A stretch of DNA of 64,000 bases from CAYLLN01 sp033762315 (lineage in GTDB: Bacteria > Planctomycetota > Planctomycetia > Pirellulales > Pirellulaceae): positions 48,103 to 112,102 of the forward strand of contig JANRLS010000116.1 in assembly GCA_033762315.1 (NCBI GenBank), read 5' to 3'. This document shows positions 38,572 through 47,921 of this stretch, piece by piece. Below the pieces are notes generated by a model. It worked only from the letters and a program-made list of their open reading frames with translations. It did no database searches and had not been told where the DNA came from. Both the position numbers and the translations under genes were made by a program. Each line of letters starts with the position of its first letter. Position 1 is the first letter of the stretch.

Positions 38572-38592
38572 CTACGAGCCAACCCCACGGAT

Positions 38593-38973
38593 TCACTCGC
38601 CCGCGACGAGGTGAATCTCCGGAATCAGATCTGGCACAATGTCGATCTTCGGAAATTCCTCTTGGCTCGCCAGAATCTCGCGGCAGCAGGCTTCGAGCTG
38701 CGCGAGCAATTGCACGACATCGAGCCCTTCGTGTTGGGGGCCGAACGGCTCCAGATAGCCGCGCGAGCTGTGATACAGCTTTTTCGCCCCGCGGATGTTG
38801 CCGTTGCCGAAATGATGCAGGCACACCGCGACTTGAATCAGCCCCTGATAAAACTTGCGGCCTGGCCCCTCCAGGTCTTTCCAGAGGTCTTCCCAAATCT
38901 CGTGCGCCTCGAAGAAATCGCACTTATTGAAGTGCTCGATTCCAGCGAGGTAGCGTGGATCGTAGGCAGGCAT
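38593..38973 (-). CDS. DUF309 domain protein
   Basis: 126 residues from ATG 38973. The DUF309 pattern is clear: YLAGIEHFNKCDFFEAHEIWEDLWK, then GPGRKFYQGLIQVAVCLHHFGNGNIRGAKKLY and LYHSSRGYLEPF, forming a helical bundle with conserved His/Glu/Trp in the first helices. The family is found from bacteria to plants and its activity is unknown. It is 13 bases downstream of the BI-1 family gene on the same strand, so the two are probably co-transcribed. Confidence 0.88.
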   Translation of the reverse strand: MPAYDPRYLAGIEHFNKCDFFEAHEIWEDLWKDLEGPGRKFYQGLIQVAVCLHHFGNGNIRGAKKLYHSSRGYLEPFGPQHEGLDVVQLLAQLEACCREILASQEEFPKIDIVPDLIPEIHLVAGE

Positions 38974-38986
38974 GTCGCGTTCCAAC

Positions 38987-39721
38987 TTAGCGCCGGTTCA
39001 GCGACATCACCAATTGCAGGATGTACCAGAACAAGAGCGCGACCGAGGCAAACAGCGCCAGCGACGCCGCGACGTATTGCTCGGTCCGATAGCGGTGCAG
39101 CACGTTCGAGGTGTCATACAAGATGTAAGCCGAAGCCAGGCCGACCATCGCCCCGGCAAACCAGACGCCGAGCGTGAAGCCGAAGAGCGTAGCGCCCAGG
39201 GCGACACCAAGCACGGCCAGCCCCGCGCACCACAGATACTTGCCCCACGAAGTCAGGTCCGAGCCGGTGACGAACACCAGGGCCGTCAGCCCACCGAACA
39301 TGACGAGCGTCAACAGCCCCGACGCGACAATCGCCCCCGGAGCAAACCGATTGGCGATGTAGAGTAGCGGGATGAACAGCACTCCTTGGGCGACCACATA
39401 GAGCAGCAGCCCAATGTATTGCATCCCGCGGGAAGCATCCGAATTGGCCCAAGTTTGAGCCAGCCAGCTTACCGCCATGAATCCGAGCATCACCACGAGC
39501 CAGCTCCACCGGCCGCCGAGCATCATCCCCATCAGGCTTTCGAGCGCTGCGGCGGGTACCAGCAGGAAAATGGCCGCCTCGAAGGCGACAAACAGGGCAA
39601 TCGCCCCGGCGAGGTGGATGTAGGTTCGCTGGATGAAGGTTGCCCGTTCGTTTTCGGCAGCCAAAATGGCGGGCCGGGCGTATTCGGGCGATTGATACGG
39701 ATTTTCCTGCATGTAACTCAT
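38987..39721 (-). CDS. Bax inhibitor-1/YccA family membrane protein
   Basis: 244 residues with about seven membrane helices (AIALFVAFEAAIFLLVPAA, WLVVMLGFMAVSWLAQ, GLLLYVVAQGVLFIPLL, IVASGLLTLVMFGGLTALVFV, AVLGVALGATLFGFTLG, MVGLASAYILYDTSNVL, SLALFASVALLFWYIL). The helix with YDTSNV near the end is the usual signature of BI-1 proteins, which form pH-sensitive calcium-leak channels or interact with membrane proteases. The N-terminus MSYMQENPYQSPEY is polar and cytoplasmic. Operon with DUF309. Confidence 0.9.
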   Translation of the reverse strand: MSYMQENPYQSPEYARPAILAAENERATFIQRTYIHLAGAIALFVAFEAAIFLLVPAAALESLMGMMLGGRWSWLVVMLGFMAVSWLAQTWANSDASRGMQYIGLLLYVVAQGVLFIPLLYIANRFAPGAIVASGLLTLVMFGGLTALVFVTGSDLTSWGKYLWCAGLAVLGVALGATLFGFTLGVWFAGAMVGLASAYILYDTSNVLHRYRTEQYVAASLALFASVALLFWYILQLVMSLNRR

Positions 39722-39864
39722 AACGGGGCCTCCCTCGATATATACAATTCGTATTCTTGAACTCTATGCCCCCCGGCAAGGGGCGTCAAGTTGCGGGTCC
39801 GGGGCGCGGCCGTTCTTCACCCATTCTTGACCCGCGCCACCCGCCCGGCCAGAATTTCGCCCCT

Positions 39865-40515
39865 ATGGCTACCTCTGCCGCCACCCCCCGAAAGCACGCC
39901 CCCCAGATCGTGCGCAAGCTCAAGCAGGAATATCCCGAGGTTGAGTGTGCCTTGGTTCACGAAAGTCCGTTTCAATTGCTCATCGCGACGATCTTGTCGG
40001 CCCAATGCACCGACGAGCGGGTGAACATCGTCACCAAGGATCTATTCGCGAAATTTTCGACTCCCGCCGCGATGGCCGCCGCGCCGCTACCGCAACTTGA
40101 AAAGCTGATCCAAAGCACCGGCTTTTTTCGGAACAAGGCGAAGAACATTCACGAGTGCTGCGTCGCCCTGGTCGAGCGGCATGGGGGGCAAGTGCCGGCG
40201 GATCTCGAAAGCCTGGTGCAGCTGGCCGGCGTCGGCCGCAAAACGGCCAACGTGGTGCTGGGCACCGCCTTTCGCATCGCCAGCGGCGTGGTGGTCGATA
40301 CGCACGTCACCCGCCTCAGCCAACGCCTCGGCTTGACGGAGCACGACGACGCGGTGAAGATCGAGCGAGACTTGATCGCGGTGCTTCCCAAGAAGGAGTG
40401 GATCGACTTCTCGCACCGGCTCATTTGGCATGGCCGCCGCGTCTGCAAGGCCCGCAAGCCGCTGTGCGACCGATGCGTGCTCAGCCAGATTTGCCCCCAG
40501 ATTGGCGTCGAGTAG
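39865..40515 (+). CDS. nth: Endonuclease III
   Basis: 216 residues from ATG 39865. Bifunctional glycosylase/AP lyase that removes oxidised pyrimidines. The helix-hairpin-helix LAGVGRKTANVVLG carries the catalytic lysine (K126), VVVDTHVTRL the catalytic Asp (D145), and the C-terminus has the iron-sulfur pattern C-x6-C-x2-C-x5-C (CKARKPLCDRCVLSQIC). There is no strong ribosome site; the frame is open further upstream but that part is Pro/Gly-rich and unlike the family. Confidence 0.95.
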   Translation: MATSAATPRKHAPQIVRKLKQEYPEVECALVHESPFQLLIATILSAQCTDERVNIVTKDLFAKFSTPAAMAAAPLPQLEKLIQSTGFFRNKAKNIHECCVALVERHGGQVPADLESLVQLAGVGRKTANVVLGTAFRIASGVVVDTHVTRLSQRLGLTEHDDAVKIERDLIAVLPKKEWIDFSHRLIWHGRRVCKARKPLCDRCVLSQICPQIGVE

Positions 40516-40518
40516 GAA

Positions 40519-40592
40519 GTTCAAGGTTTCAAGTTCAAGGCTCCCCAAGGTCCATTCTCGCGGTAGGGAACCTTCAACTTTGAACCTTGAAC
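40519..40592. repeat. Period-7 imperfect inverted repeat before dcd
   Basis: Left arm 40519-40540 and right arm 40571-40592 (TTCAAGG-type heptads) match as a 22-bp stem with three mismatches. Related heptad repeats occur at 53101-53180 and partly at 47822. Confidence 0.55.
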
Positions 40593-40617
40593 ATGGAACC
40601 CTAAATCAGGTGACGCC

Positions 40618-41190
40618 ATGATCCTTTCCGGCGACGAAATCAGGAATAACCTGGGGACGAACATCGTCATCGATCCGTTCGATCCCAGCCGGCTGAATCC
40701 GAACAGCTACAACCTGACGCTGCATGACGAGCTGTTGTGCTACGAAGAGGTCGTGCTCGACATGGCCGAATCGAACCGGACCCGGCGGATTCGCATCCCC
40801 AAAGAAGGGCTGGTCCTGACGCCGCAGCAGCTCTATCTCGGCCGCACGGTGGAGCGGACCGAAACGCACAACTTTGTCCCGATGATCGAGGGGCGGTCGA
40901 GCGTCGGCCGGCTCGGGCTATTCGTGCATGTGACCGCCGGGTTTGGCGATGTGGGCTTTTGCGGCTTCTGGACGCTCGAAATGTTCGCCATCCAGCCGAT
41001 TCGCATCTATCCCGGCGTGCCGATCTGCCAGATTTTCTATCATCAAATCGCCGGGTCGATCGTCGAGTATCAAAGCGACAAGTATCAACACAACAAAGAC
41101 ATCCAGCCCAGTCAGTTTTTCAAGGAGCTGAACCCCGGCGGCGGCCGGCCCGACCCGCAGCGCGTGTTTGCCTTTGGGGGGAAGGAATAG
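40618..41190 (+). CDS. dcd: dCTP deaminase
   Basis: 190 residues, usual length. It deaminates dCTP to dUTP for thymidylate synthesis. Motifs: ILSGDEIRNNL at the start, SRLNPNSYNLTLHDELL, and the nucleotide-binding block EGRSSVGRLGLFVHVTAGFGD followed by GFWTLE, then GVPICQIFYH. The bifunctional (dUTP-forming and hydrolysing) type cannot be excluded. It lies 103 bases after nth, separated by the heptad repeat. Confidence 0.95.
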   Translation: MILSGDEIRNNLGTNIVIDPFDPSRLNPNSYNLTLHDELLCYEEVVLDMAESNRTRRIRIPKEGLVLTPQQLYLGRTVERTETHNFVPMIEGRSSVGRLGLFVHVTAGFGDVGFCGFWTLEMFAIQPIRIYPGVPICQIFYHQIAGSIVEYQSDKYQHNKDIQPSQFFKELNPGGGRPDPQRVFAFGGKE

Positions 41191-41199
41191 CGTAGGGGT

Positions 41200-41922
41200 T
41201 CAGTGCGGATCGGGATTTGGATCGCGGTCGTGATGCTGCTGGTCGAAGTGAACGTGCAAATTTGGCCGGCGGCGAAAGAAATCATCAAGCGCGGCATCCG
41301 AGAACTGCGCACCGTCAATATAGAGCGATTGCAGTTCCGCAATCGCCGCCAGGTCGGCGAGGCCCGCATCTCCCACCGGCACATCGATCAGATGGAGCCG
41401 CCGCAGGGCGGGAAAACCCGCCAGCGACTTGATCCCGGTCGGAGTCACCTTTGGGCTGCCGATGCGCAGTTGCATGAGATTCGGGAGCGCGGCGAGTTGC
41501 GATAGCCCCTGATCGGTGAAATCCCCGCGCGGCACATTCAGAATCGTCAACGTGCGGATGCGGGCGATTTCCGCCAGCGCTGCATCATCGATGCCTGTCC
41601 CGCGAATCCGCAGATGCGTCAGCTTCGGCAAATCGACCAGTTTCGCGAGACTCGCCGCCGTCACGCGGCTATCCCGATGATCGATCAGCAGCTCACGCAG
41701 TTTGGCTAACCCCGCGAGCTTCGCGACGTCCGGATCGGCAAGCGGCGTTTGCTTGACCTGGATACGGTCGATGGTTCCCGCCTCCACGAGCACGATTTGC
41801 GCTTCGACCGATGATTCCGTCGGAGCCTGAGCCTCGACCAGCGGTCTCGACTCCGCGCAGCCACCCTGAGCAATTACCAACAGCAACATCCAGCCCACCG
41901 GCCAGAAAAATCGAGATTCCAT
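41200..41922 (-). CDS. Exported leucine-rich-repeat protein
   Basis: 240 residues from ATG 41922 (a GTG at 41934 is possible). A hydrophobic leader MESRFFWPVGWMLLLVIAQGGC suggests export; the Cys could be lipidated but the -3 residue is not ideal for a lipobox. The body contains about six 24-26-residue LRR units (for example LAGLAKLRELLIDHR, LVDLPKLTHLRIRGTGIDD, LAALPNLMQLRIGSPKV, LAAIAELQSLYIDGAQF), forming an RNI-like solenoid that likely binds a protein partner. It ends in a His/Asp-rich tail. RNase III follows upstream in the same direction. Confidence 0.8.
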   Translation of the reverse strand: MESRFFWPVGWMLLLVIAQGGCAESRPLVEAQAPTESSVEAQIVLVEAGTIDRIQVKQTPLADPDVAKLAGLAKLRELLIDHRDSRVTAASLAKLVDLPKLTHLRIRGTGIDDAALAEIARIRTLTILNVPRGDFTDQGLSQLAALPNLMQLRIGSPKVTPTGIKSLAGFPALRRLHLIDVPVGDAGLADLAAIAELQSLYIDGAQFSDAALDDFFRRRPNLHVHFDQQHHDRDPNPDPH

Positions 41923-41940
41923 CGTCGCCGTCACTTAAGC

Positions 41941-42705
41941 CTAGTCCGATGGATACGGAGCGGCCTCCCCTTTCAGTTCCGAGAGGGCATTGCAAGCGGC
42001 CCGCTGCTCGGCTTCCTTCTTGTTGCGCCCCCACGCGGGATGATATCGCTGGCCGCGCACCTGGGCCACCATTTTGAAGCACTTGCTATGGTCGGGCCCT
42101 TTTTCATCCAGCAGGTGATAAGTCGGCGTGTTGCCAAATTCGCGCTGGGCGAACTGCTGCAAGAGCGACTTGTAATTGCCACCCAGTTCGCCCGCCGCCG
42201 CCAATTCGACTTCGGGGCAGATATAGGCATTGATGAACTGCCGGGCTGCCGACTCTCCCCCGTCGAGATAAATCGCCGCGATCAGCGACTCGAACACGTC
42301 CGCCAGCACCGACGGCGGCACCGTGGGATTCGTCGTCATCCCCTTCCCTAGGATTAAGAACTCTTGCAAGCCCAGCGCCTCGCTCACCTTCGCGCAGGTT
42401 TGCCGGCTGACGACCACCGACTTGATTTTGGTTAAATCCCCTTCGAGATATTGCGGAAACTGCCGAAACAGCAACTCGCACACGACGTATCCCAGAATCG
42501 CGTCGCCGAGAAATTCGAGCCGCTCGTTCGAGGCGAGGCGATGTTCGGCACCGGAGGCGTGCGTGAGGGCCGCTCGCAGCAAAACGGGGTCGCGAAACTC
42601 ATAGCCGAGGCGCCGCTGGCAACGGGCCATCAGGCTCTCCACCACCGGCGCATCGGCGTCCGCGGCGTCCGCCAAATCGGGGATTTCGGTCGAAATATCC
42701 GCCAT
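41941..42705 (-). CDS. rnc: Ribonuclease III
   Basis: 254 residues from ATG 42705 (the open frame extends upstream without family similarity). It cleaves double-stranded RNA in rRNA and mRNA processing. The signature NERLEFLGDAILGYVVCELLF holds metal ligands; PPSVLADVFESLIAAIYLDGG carries the second set. The dsRNA-binding domain runs from about residue 180 (NYKSLLQQFAQREFGNTPTYHL ... GRNKKEAEQRAACNALSEL). It sits 18 bases upstream of the LRR gene on the same strand and is divergent from the dehydrogenase. Confidence 0.95.
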   Translation of the reverse strand: MADISTEIPDLADAADADAPVVESLMARCQRRLGYEFRDPVLLRAALTHASGAEHRLASNERLEFLGDAILGYVVCELLFRQFPQYLEGDLTKIKSVVVSRQTCAKVSEALGLQEFLILGKGMTTNPTVPPSVLADVFESLIAAIYLDGGESAARQFINAYICPEVELAAAGELGGNYKSLLQQFAQREFGNTPTYHLLDEKGPDHSKCFKMVAQVRGQRYHPAWGRNKKEAEQRAACNALSELKGEAAPYPSD

Positions 42706-42773
42706 GTAGCCACCGCGACCTCTTGCCGTAACCCTAGTTGGCGGAATAGTTTTTGTCAACGACGAGCTTGTCC

Positions 42774-42836
42774 TCGGTCCGTTGCCCGTTGTCCGTGGAA
42801 GAACAACGACGGACCACGGACAACTGACCAAGGACA
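42774..42836. repeat. Period-7 repeat in the rnc/dehydrogenase divergent promoter
   Basis: Heptads ggtccgt, tgcccgt, tgtccgt then, after a gap, ggaccac, ggacaac, tgaccaa. The inner part is a perfect inverted repeat TTGTCCGTGG (42789-42798) / CCACGGACAA (42814-42823). Confidence 0.55.
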
Positions 42837-42845
42837 TCGAACCCC

Positions 42846-43838
42846 ATGCGCATCGTTCTCTGCCATCCGATCGAGCCCCGACACCTGGCGCGAATCCGCG
42901 AGGCGGCACGGGGGCATGAGGTGATCGATGCAGGACAAGAGAAGATTGCCCAGGAATTGCTGGCGGCCGATATCTTCTGCGGTCATGCCAAGGTGCCGGT
43001 CCCCTGGCCGGAGGTGGTCCGCGGCGGCCGGCTCGCGTGGATTCAATCGTCGGCAGCGGGGCTAGACCATTGCCTGACCCCGGAAGTAATCGCCTCGCCA
43101 ACGATCGTCACCAGTGCTTCGGGCCTGTTTGCCGATCAGGTGGCCGAGCAGACGCTGGCCTTGCTGTTGGGATTATTGCGCGGCTTGCCGACGTTTTTCC
43201 GGGCCCAGCTAAAGCGCGAATTCATCCGCCGCCCGACCCGCGATTTACACGGCGCGACGGTGGGGATCATCGGCCTAGGTGGCAATGGCACCCGGATCGC
43301 CGAAGTGCTGCGCCCTTGGAAAACGCGGATCATCGCTACCGACATGTTTGCCGATGAGCGCCCCGCCTGTGTCGATGAACTCTGGCCGGCCGGCGAGCTC
43401 GGTCGCTTGCTGGCAGGATCCGACATCGTCATCCTTTGTGCTCCGCTCAATGAGCAAACGCAGGGGATGATCGCCGCGCGCGAGTTCGCCCAGATGAGGC
43501 GCGGCGCGATTTTCATCAACGTCGCCCGCGGGCCAATCGTCGTCGAAGCCGATCTGATCGCCGCGCTCCAGTCGGGGCAACTGGGGGCGGCCGGCGTCGA
43601 TGTCACCGAAATCGAGCCACTGCCGGCGGATAGCCCGCTGTGGGAGTCGCCCAACGTGCTGATCACGCCGCACGTCGGCGCGCAGTCGGCTCGGCGGGCG
43701 GACGACACGACCGATCTCGTTTGCGAAAACCTGCGGCGCTATTTTGCCGGCCGGCCCCTCATCAACCTCGTCGATAAGCGACTCGGCTATCCCACGCCAG
43801 CGGCCCGGCGTGGGGAAGTAGCGTCAATTCCCGGCTAG
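42846..43838 (+). CDS. D-isomer-specific 2-hydroxyacid dehydrogenase
   Basis: 330 residues. The C-terminal NAD half shows GIIGLGGNGTRIAEVLRPW (dinucleotide fold), SDIVILCAPLNEQTQGMI, GAIFINVARGPIVVEADL and DVTEIEPLPADSPLWESPNVLITPH with the catalytic R/E/H set in the usual places. The N-terminal half has WIQSSAAGLDH. Substrate (glyoxylate, hydroxypyruvate, phosphoglycerate or other) cannot be told. The last 77 bases overlap the 3' end of the minus-strand histidine kinase gene. Confidence 0.9.
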   Translation: MRIVLCHPIEPRHLARIREAARGHEVIDAGQEKIAQELLAADIFCGHAKVPVPWPEVVRGGRLAWIQSSAAGLDHCLTPEVIASPTIVTSASGLFADQVAEQTLALLLGLLRGLPTFFRAQLKREFIRRPTRDLHGATVGIIGLGGNGTRIAEVLRPWKTRIIATDMFADERPACVDELWPAGELGRLLAGSDIVILCAPLNEQTQGMIAAREFAQMRRGAIFINVARGPIVVEADLIAALQSGQLGAAGVDVTEIEPLPADSPLWESPNVLITPHVGAQSARRADDTTDLVCENLRRYFAGRPLINLVDKRLGYPTPAARRGEVASIPG

Positions 43839-46800
43839 CTTGAGCGATCTGGCCTTCGATATCGGCTTCGCAAGGGGCCAGCCACCGGGCAATCGTCGCC
43901 AGCAATGCCGCTTGATCGATCGGCTTGGTGACATAGTCCGAGCAGCCAGCATTCAGGCACTTTTCCCGGTCGTCGGCCATGGCGTGGGCGGTGAGGGCGA
44001 TGATCGGCAGGTCGTAGTGCTGGTCGCGCAGCTGGCGGGCGGCGGAATAGCCATCGAGCACGGGCATCTGCATGTCGAGAAGAATCACATCGAACGGCTG
44101 GCCGGCGGAAACGGCCGCACAGGCCCGCCGCACGGCCTGCTCGCCGTTTTCCACCGTCTCCACTTTGGCTCCCGCGCGCTCCAGCAAATGAACCGCCAAT
44201 CTCCGGTTGTCGTCCACGTCCTCGGCGAGCAGGATTCGCCGTCCGGAAAGCACTGTCCGGGCGAGTGTGGTCGGCCTCGCTATCGTTTTGCTGTCCGCGG
44301 TGACATCGTCCGCTGGCGGTACCGCCCCCGCATCGATCCACGGCGCTCTTGAGGCAATTCCAATCGGCAACACGAGGCGAAAGACGCTCCCTTGCCCCGG
44401 CGTGCTGGTGGCGGTGATCTTGCCCTGCAGCAGCTCCGCCAGGCGCTGGCTGATCGAAAGGCCCAGCCCCGTGCCGCCGAAGCGCCGCGTGGTGCTGCCG
44501 TCCGCCTGGGTGAAGGGCTGAAACACGCGGGCCAGCTCTTCGCGCGTCATCCCGATGCCCGTGTCGTACACATCGATGGTGAGCTGCGCGCGTTCGGCCT
44601 GGCACCGCACGACGATTCGCACCTGCCCCTGCGAGGTGAATTTGACCGCGTTCCCCACCAGATTCAGCAGAATTTGCTTCAGGCGGAGAGGGTCGGTTTG
44701 GATGGCGGCGGGAATGAGCGAGACATAATCCAGCGACAGCCGCACGCCCTTATCCTGACAGCGGCCCTCCCAAAGCAGCATGATTTCGCTTAGCAATCTT
44801 GCCAGGTCGCAGGGGGCCGGATCAACGTCCAGCTTGCCCGCTTCGATTTTCGAGAGATCGAGAATGTCGTTGATGACCTGCAGCAAATGCTCGCCATTGC
44901 GGCGGATGCGGCTAACGGCGTCGCGCGCCTCCGGCGACGAGCATTCATCCTGGAGCAGCTCCGCAAAGCCCAGAACCGCCGTCAGCGGCGAGCGGATCTC
45001 GTGGCTCATATTGGCGAGGAAATCGCTTTTCGCCGCCGTGGCCGAGCGGGCAACCTCGGCCAGTCGCTGCAACTCTTCGTTGCTCGCCGACAATTCGCCC
45101 AGCGTTGTCCGCAACTCGGCTTCCATCCGCTTGCGGTCGGTGACATCGACCACCGAGCCGGCGATGCGAATGGCCCGGCCGTGCTCGTCCCAAATGGCCC
45201 GGGCGCGAGCGCGAAACCACCGCAGCTTGCTCGGCGCGGGATAGTACCGATATTCCACGTCGTAAGGAACGCGGCGGCGCAAATGGTCGGCCAGCGCTTC
45301 TTGCACGGCGGGCAAATCCCCCGGATGCACGCGCGATGACCAATCTTCAAGCCGATCGACTGGGTCCTCTTCCTGATAGCCCAGCATCACCTTGCAATAG
45401 GGGGAATGGTGAATCTTGCCCGTGACGAGGTCCGCATCCCACAAGCCTTGGGCCGATCCGCGGACAGCCGTTGCCAGGTGATCCTCGCTGATTCGCAGCG
45501 CCACCGCAGCTTCCTCAGCAAGCTGCGTTTGGCGGCGGGCCTGTCGCCAGAAGTGAACGACCAGCGTCACCAGGGCCGCGACGACCAGCCCCACCAGGAG
45601 CACTAATTCGGGTATGCGGCTACGCTCGGCGCGGACCGTGGCGAAGGTCGGCCACACTTGCAGTCGCCAGGGCAAATGCGCGGCAAGGGACTGCTCGCGG
45701 TCGCGCTTGGCGGGGCTGTCGTCATCCAGCGTGGGGCCATACACCTGCTGGTCCCCATCAAACACCGCCACGCGATAATCACGGGCCAGATCGCCCGCGG
45801 TCGCTTGTTTCATGAGCCTGTCGATCCGAAAGACGCACGCCAAGCAACCCCGAAAATCCCCGCGCTCGATGATTGGCGCAAGCCCCACCACGCCGCGGCC
45901 CCCCTGCACCAGATCAATCGTCCGGGTAATTTGCGGCCGGCCGGTGCGCTCCGCGGCCGCATACGCTTCGCGCCGCCGAGGTTCAAACAGCACGTTCAGC
46001 CCCTTCGCGGGCTCGTTCCCCTTGGTCGGCACAATCCACTGGATCTTGCCGGCGGCGTCGGTCCAGGCGAGGGCCTGAATATCGGGATAGTGGCGCATGT
46101 AGTTCTCGGTGTCGGCTTGCCAGAGGGAGTATTCGGGCTGTCCGCCGCGCGACCAGCGAGCGGCCATGCGGGCGAGGGCGTTCTGCCGGTCGGTCAGTCG
46201 TTCTTCCAGTTGCCGTGCCAGATTGGTCGCGTGCAACTCGGTGGTGCGGTCAAGCTCGACCAACTCACGCAGGACCAGCGCCTGCCAGAGGACAATCGTT
46301 CCCGTCACGACGGCAATTCCCGCGGGCAGCGGGAGCCAGGAGGGGGGCACCCGCTCTTCGAGCGCCCGGCTGATTGCCCGCGTGGTAATCACCGCGCCAC
46401 CGACAAGCATGGCCACGGCCGTGTGAATTGCCATCCCCAGCGTGCCCCCCCAGCCATAAGCCGCGGTCAATCCCGATCCGTATCCGAAAGCCGCGACCGC
46501 CGCCGCGGCAAAGACCGTCGAGCCGCACAGTCCTTCAAACAGATACTGCCACCCGTGCCTTCCGGGAAACGATTGTGAGACCGTCGCCAGTCCAAGGAGC
46601 ACCAAGCAAATGGCCGTGTTGAAGGCCATGCGGCCGGGGGGATTCGGGCCAAATCCGCTCCAGTCGGTAAAAAACAGGTTGTCGATCCCCAGGTTGAACG
46701 GCAGCGCGTATTGGCTGAGCGTCAGTAAAGCGAGCAGCGTCGTTGCCGCGCCGCAAACCCGCGCCATTCGCCAATTGGCCACAGCGAGGCAGCACAGCGC

Positions 46801-46974
46801 GCTCCCCGTCAGTCCAAAGCACAGCGCGGTGTTGAAACGCATCGGCGGCGCGGCGGGAAGCACGCGAAGCAGCGATTCGATATGCAGGACCCACCCCGTG
46901 AGCACTATCGCGGACAGTGCAACCAGCGTGGCACCAGCGGAGAGCGTGATCCAGAAGCGAAGGCGTGGAGACAT
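43762..46974 (-). CDS. Hybrid sensor histidine kinase/response regulator with membrane sensor
   Basis: 1070 residues. Order: N-terminal multi-helix membrane region (about 10-235, MASE-like), periplasmic CHASE-like sensor domain (about 240-440), a further helix (about 455-475), a PAS/PAC domain (about 490-615), HisKA with phospho-acceptor H658 in FLANMSHEIRSPL, HATPase (NLVGNAVKFTSQG ... FGGTGLGLSISQRLA) and a C-terminal receiver with phospho-acceptor D967 in ILLDMQMPVLDG and ALTAHAMADDREKCLNAGCSDYVTKP. Input signal unknown. The last residues overlap the 3' end of the dehydrogenase gene tail to tail (43762-43838). Confidence 0.92.
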   Translation of the reverse strand: MSPRLRFWITLSAGATLVALSAIVLTGWVLHIESLLRVLPAAPPMRFNTALCFGLTGSALCCLAVANWRMARVCGAATTLLALLTLSQYALPFNLGIDNLFFTDWSGFGPNPPGRMAFNTAICLVLLGLATVSQSFPGRHGWQYLFEGLCGSTVFAAAAVAAFGYGSGLTAAYGWGGTLGMAIHTAVAMLVGGAVITTRAISRALEERVPPSWLPLPAGIAVVTGTIVLWQALVLRELVELDRTTELHATNLARQLEERLTDRQNALARMAARWSRGGQPEYSLWQADTENYMRHYPDIQALAWTDAAGKIQWIVPTKGNEPAKGLNVLFEPRRREAYAAAERTGRPQITRTIDLVQGGRGVVGLAPIIERGDFRGCLACVFRIDRLMKQATAGDLARDYRVAVFDGDQQVYGPTLDDDSPAKRDREQSLAAHLPWRLQVWPTFATVRAERSRIPELVLLVGLVVAALVTLVVHFWRQARRQTQLAEEAAVALRISEDHLATAVRGSAQGLWDADLVTGKIHHSPYCKVMLGYQEEDPVDRLEDWSSRVHPGDLPAVQEALADHLRRRVPYDVEYRYYPAPSKLRWFRARARAIWDEHGRAIRIAGSVVDVTDRKRMEAELRTTLGELSASNEELQRLAEVARSATAAKSDFLANMSHEIRSPLTAVLGFAELLQDECSSPEARDAVSRIRRNGEHLLQVINDILDLSKIEAGKLDVDPAPCDLARLLSEIMLLWEGRCQDKGVRLSLDYVSLIPAAIQTDPLRLKQILLNLVGNAVKFTSQGQVRIVVRCQAERAQLTIDVYDTGIGMTREELARVFQPFTQADGSTTRRFGGTGLGLSISQRLAELLQGKITATSTPGQGSVFRLVLPIGIASRAPWIDAGAVPPADDVTADSKTIARPTTLARTVLSGRRILLAEDVDDNRRLAVHLLERAGAKVETVENGEQAVRRACAAVSAGQPFDVILLDMQMPVLDGYSAARQLRDQHYDLPIIALTAHAMADDREKCLNAGCSDYVTKPIDQAALLATIARWLAPCEADIEGQIAQASRELTLLPHAGPLAWDSRVAYRRG

Positions 46975-47170
46975 GAGTCGGGGCCGTCAATTCCAGAGAG
47001 AGGGGCCTGAGCGGCGATTCGGAACGCTACGTTCGGAATCGACGCAAACTGCGGCCCGAATTGACTTTACGCCAGCCTTGACCGAAGATGCCCGACGGCT
47101 CGCCAAGATTGGCGGCTGGCCGGCGAACTACTCGCAAACGATCCTTTGTCCCACCTTCGGGGGCGCTACG

Positions 47171-47812
47171 ATGGACGGTCTTAGCTGGTTTTTTACCTTT
47201 TGCGCGATCGTCGGCGGTACGATCCTAATCATTCAGTTCGTGATGACGCTCGTTGGCCTCGGCGGCGATCATGGCCTGGACGGCGGGCATGGCGATTTTC
47301 ATACCGATGCCGGCCCTGACGCGCAGTTCGATAGTGCCCACGGTGCCGATGGTGAGGGGCACGATTCGGGGGGCCACCACGGCTCTTCGTGGCTCTTTGC
47401 GATGATTTCTTTCCGCACGCTCGTGGCGGCGGCGGCTTTTTTTGGGCTAGCGGGGCTGGCGGCCAATTCGGCCCAGCAATCGACCCCGGTGCAATTGTTG
47501 CTGGCGGGGGTGGCGGGCTTCGCCGCAATGTATGGCGTACATTGGATGGTCCGGGCGATGGGCCGGCTGGGGGAAGATGGCACGATTCGCGTCAAACACG
47601 CGCTCGGAAAGGAAGCCACGGTCTATATCCCCATTCCCGCCGCCAAATCGCAAGCGGGCAAAGTGCAACTGAAAATTCAGGACCGCCTGGTCGAATACGA
47701 GGCGATCACCGCCGGCCCCAGCAGCCTGGCCACCGGCACCAAGGTGCGCGTCGTCGGCATCACCGGCAATACGCTCGAAGTCGAGCCGCTGCCGGTGGGA
47801 AGCGCGGCGTGA
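47171..47812 (+). CDS. NfeD-like membrane protein
   Basis: 213 residues from ATG 47171. An N-terminal helix (FFTFCAIVGGTILIIQFVMTLVGL), a His/Asp/Gly-rich loop (HGLDGGHGDFHTDAGPD ... GHDSGGHHG) that might bind metal, two further helices (MISFRTLVAAAAFFGLAGLAA, VQLLLAGVAGFAAMYGVHWM), then an OB-fold domain (GKEATVYIPIPAAKSQAGKVQL ... YEAITAGPSSLATGTKVRVVGI). NfeD proteins are partners of flotillins and flank them in operons. A flotillin follows 110 bases later, fitting the classic nfeD-flotillin pair in membrane microdomains. Confidence 0.88.
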   Translation: MDGLSWFFTFCAIVGGTILIIQFVMTLVGLGGDHGLDGGHGDFHTDAGPDAQFDSAHGADGEGHDSGGHHGSSWLFAMISFRTLVAAAAFFGLAGLAANSAQQSTPVQLLLAGVAGFAAMYGVHWMVRAMGRLGEDGTIRVKHALGKEATVYIPIPAAKSQAGKVQLKIQDRLVEYEAITAGPSSLATGTKVRVVGITGNTLEVEPLPVGSAA

Positions 47813-47845
47813 CCGTTTGGGGTTCAAGGTTGAAAGTGCAAATTG

Positions 47846-47880
<35 letters not shown>

Positions 47881-47921
47881 CATCGCCACCATCACGAACA
47901 ACGATCACCACATCGGGGAAT

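Larger units (their letters stand above)
38108..38592. other. 485-bp intergenic region rich in repeats
   Basis: Between mutS and DUF309, both pointing towards it (convergent). It is AT-richer than its neighbours and holds five copies of GGTTTCCA in both orientations (38118-38314), an 11-bp inverted repeat (38385-38420) and one dispersed GAAGC palindrome (38553-38571). No convincing gene was seen. Confidence 0.6.
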
